NCBI RefSeq assembly: GCF_946482605.1
Contig: NZ_CAMLSE010000008.1
Span: forward strand, 186,001-250,000
Reading direction: 5' to 3'
Length of the DNA: 64,000 bases
Origin: an uncultured Dyadobacter sp.
GTDB taxonomy: Bacteria; Bacteroidota; Bacteroidia; Cytophagales; Spirosomataceae
The translations under genes were made by a program, and so were the position numbers. Positions 63,502-64,000 of this stretch are shown here, piece after piece (the first letter of the stretch is position 1; the number at the start of each line of letters is the position of its first letter). The notes below the pieces were generated by a model, which made no database searches, was not told the DNA's origin, and worked only from the letters and a program-made list of their open reading frames with translations.

Positions 63502-64000
63502 TTAAGCCATTTCCATTTTGGACGCGTAGCGCTTGCGCTCGTTTTCGTCCAGGTATATTTTCCGCATACGCATGCTCTGCGGTGTTACTTCAAGGTACTC
63601 GTCTTTCTGGATGTATTCCATCGATTCTTCCAGCGAGAAGTTGATTTTCGGAGCGATTCTCAACCCGTCATCCGTACCGGAAGCACGCATGTTGGTCAAT
63701 TTTTTCGCTTCCTGCAAGTTTACAACGATATCGTTCGGGCGGTTGTGCTCTCCGATAACCTGTCCACCATAAATTTCATCGCCCGGCTCTACGAAGAAAC
63801 GTCCGCGATCCTGCAATTTGTCAATCGTATAACCCGTAGCAGGTCCTGTATTTTTAGAAATGATAGAACCACTGATACGTCCCGGGATTGGTCCGCGGAA
63901 AGTGCCGAACTCTTTGAAACGGTGCGTCATCACTGCTTCTCCCTGAGTCGCAGTCAATACATTCGAACGAAGTCCGATCAAACCTCTTGAAGGAATCACG
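63502..64000 (-). CDS. typA: Partial translational GTPase TypA/BipA (C-terminal 166 residues)
   Basis: The frame is open to the window edge, so the start and the GTPase domain lie outside. IPSRGLIGLRSNVLTATQGEA and EFGTFRGPIPGRISGSIIS are the conserved C-terminal segments of TypA/BipA. GRFFVEPGDEIYGGQVIGEH belongs to the same conserved C-terminal region, and the end MRMRKIYLDENERKRYASK is typical. It is a ribosome-associated GTPase needed for cold and stress growth and ribosome assembly. Its terminator follows at 63446-63477. Confidence 0.96.
   Translation of the reverse strand, partial: VIPSRGLIGLRSNVLTATQGEAVMTHRFKEFGTFRGPIPGRISGSIISKNTGPATGYTIDKLQDRGRFFVEPGDEIYGGQVIGEHNRPNDIVVNLQEAKKLTNMRASGTDDGLRIAPKINFSLEESMEYIQKDEYLEVTPQSMRMRKIYLDENERKRYASKMEMA

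Noticed and set aside
1..64000. CRISPR array, prophage, or known anti-phage cluster
   Set aside because: No regularly spaced repeats, no phage structural genes, and no recognised defence gene set were seen. The fic and sbcC-like genes alone do not make a defence system.

Overview
The window looks like chromosomal DNA of a Bacteroidota member of the order Cytophagales, most like Dyadobacter or Spirosoma. This is inferred from gene content: two-component regulator propeller kinases (one with a LytTR partner), TonB-dependent receptors with an N-terminal carboxypeptidase-regulatory-like domain, a short arginine decarboxylase, a bacterial GH3 protein, tRNA-Pro without an encoded CCA, and promoter-like elements of the TAnnTTTG type. 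No marker gene fixes the species.

Layout. 1-9063 is a minus-strand block: a partial repeat-built surface protein, a small protein, an SQR/FCSD-like flavoprotein, a 1-Cys peroxiredoxin, a zinc-ribbon protein, and a LytTR regulator with its propeller kinase. 9410-18285 holds a TonB-dependent receptor, an alpha/beta hydrolase, a TlpA-like protein, a GRP/DMT-type transporter, an acyltransferase and an RsbRD-like sensor kinase. 18286-23413 is a scarred region downstream of tRNA-Pro(GGG). It holds a nonsense-broken serine hydrolase fragment, an IS3-type orfA remnant, an intact AHL-lactonase-like MBL protein, a frameshifted outer-membrane protein, a Cys-rich lipoprotein and a 5'-truncated propeller kinase. 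A 10-bp direct repeat of the tRNA 3' end bounds it.

23613-30322 is a tetR-tolC-MFP-RND efflux operon. 30872-35523 carries arginine decarboxylase, a 42-residue lipoprotein, gmhB, hemE and an AT-richer fic gene. 35617-38230 is a TonB receptor under a TPP riboswitch, so it probably imports thiamin or a thiamin precursor. 38443-47169 carries ornithine aminotransferase, an S41 protease, a GH3 protein, an SbcC-like ATPase without sbcD, and a polytopic membrane protein. 47438-50596 is a tightly overlapped sugar operon: FdtA-like ketoisomerase, FdtB-like aminotransferase, GT2 glycosyltransferase and methyltransferase.

50611-56597 has a PIG-L deacetylase, an SDR, and a TetR / quinone reductase / KefF-like / KefC-like series preceded by a strong palindromic operator candidate, suggesting an electrophile-stress unit. 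56604-64000 has a sodium:solute symporter, an orphan fatty acyl-AMP ligase, a basic small lipoprotein, an intergenic region with clustered DnaA-box sequences in a long palindrome, a Dabb protein, a PhoR-like kinase, glutamate dehydrogenase and the 3' part of typA/bipA.

Most genes are ordinary for this group. The parts most worth a second look are the tRNA-Pro scar, the DnaA-box palindrome at 60112-60241, the TPP-controlled receptor, the TetR/KefFC unit and the modular surface protein.
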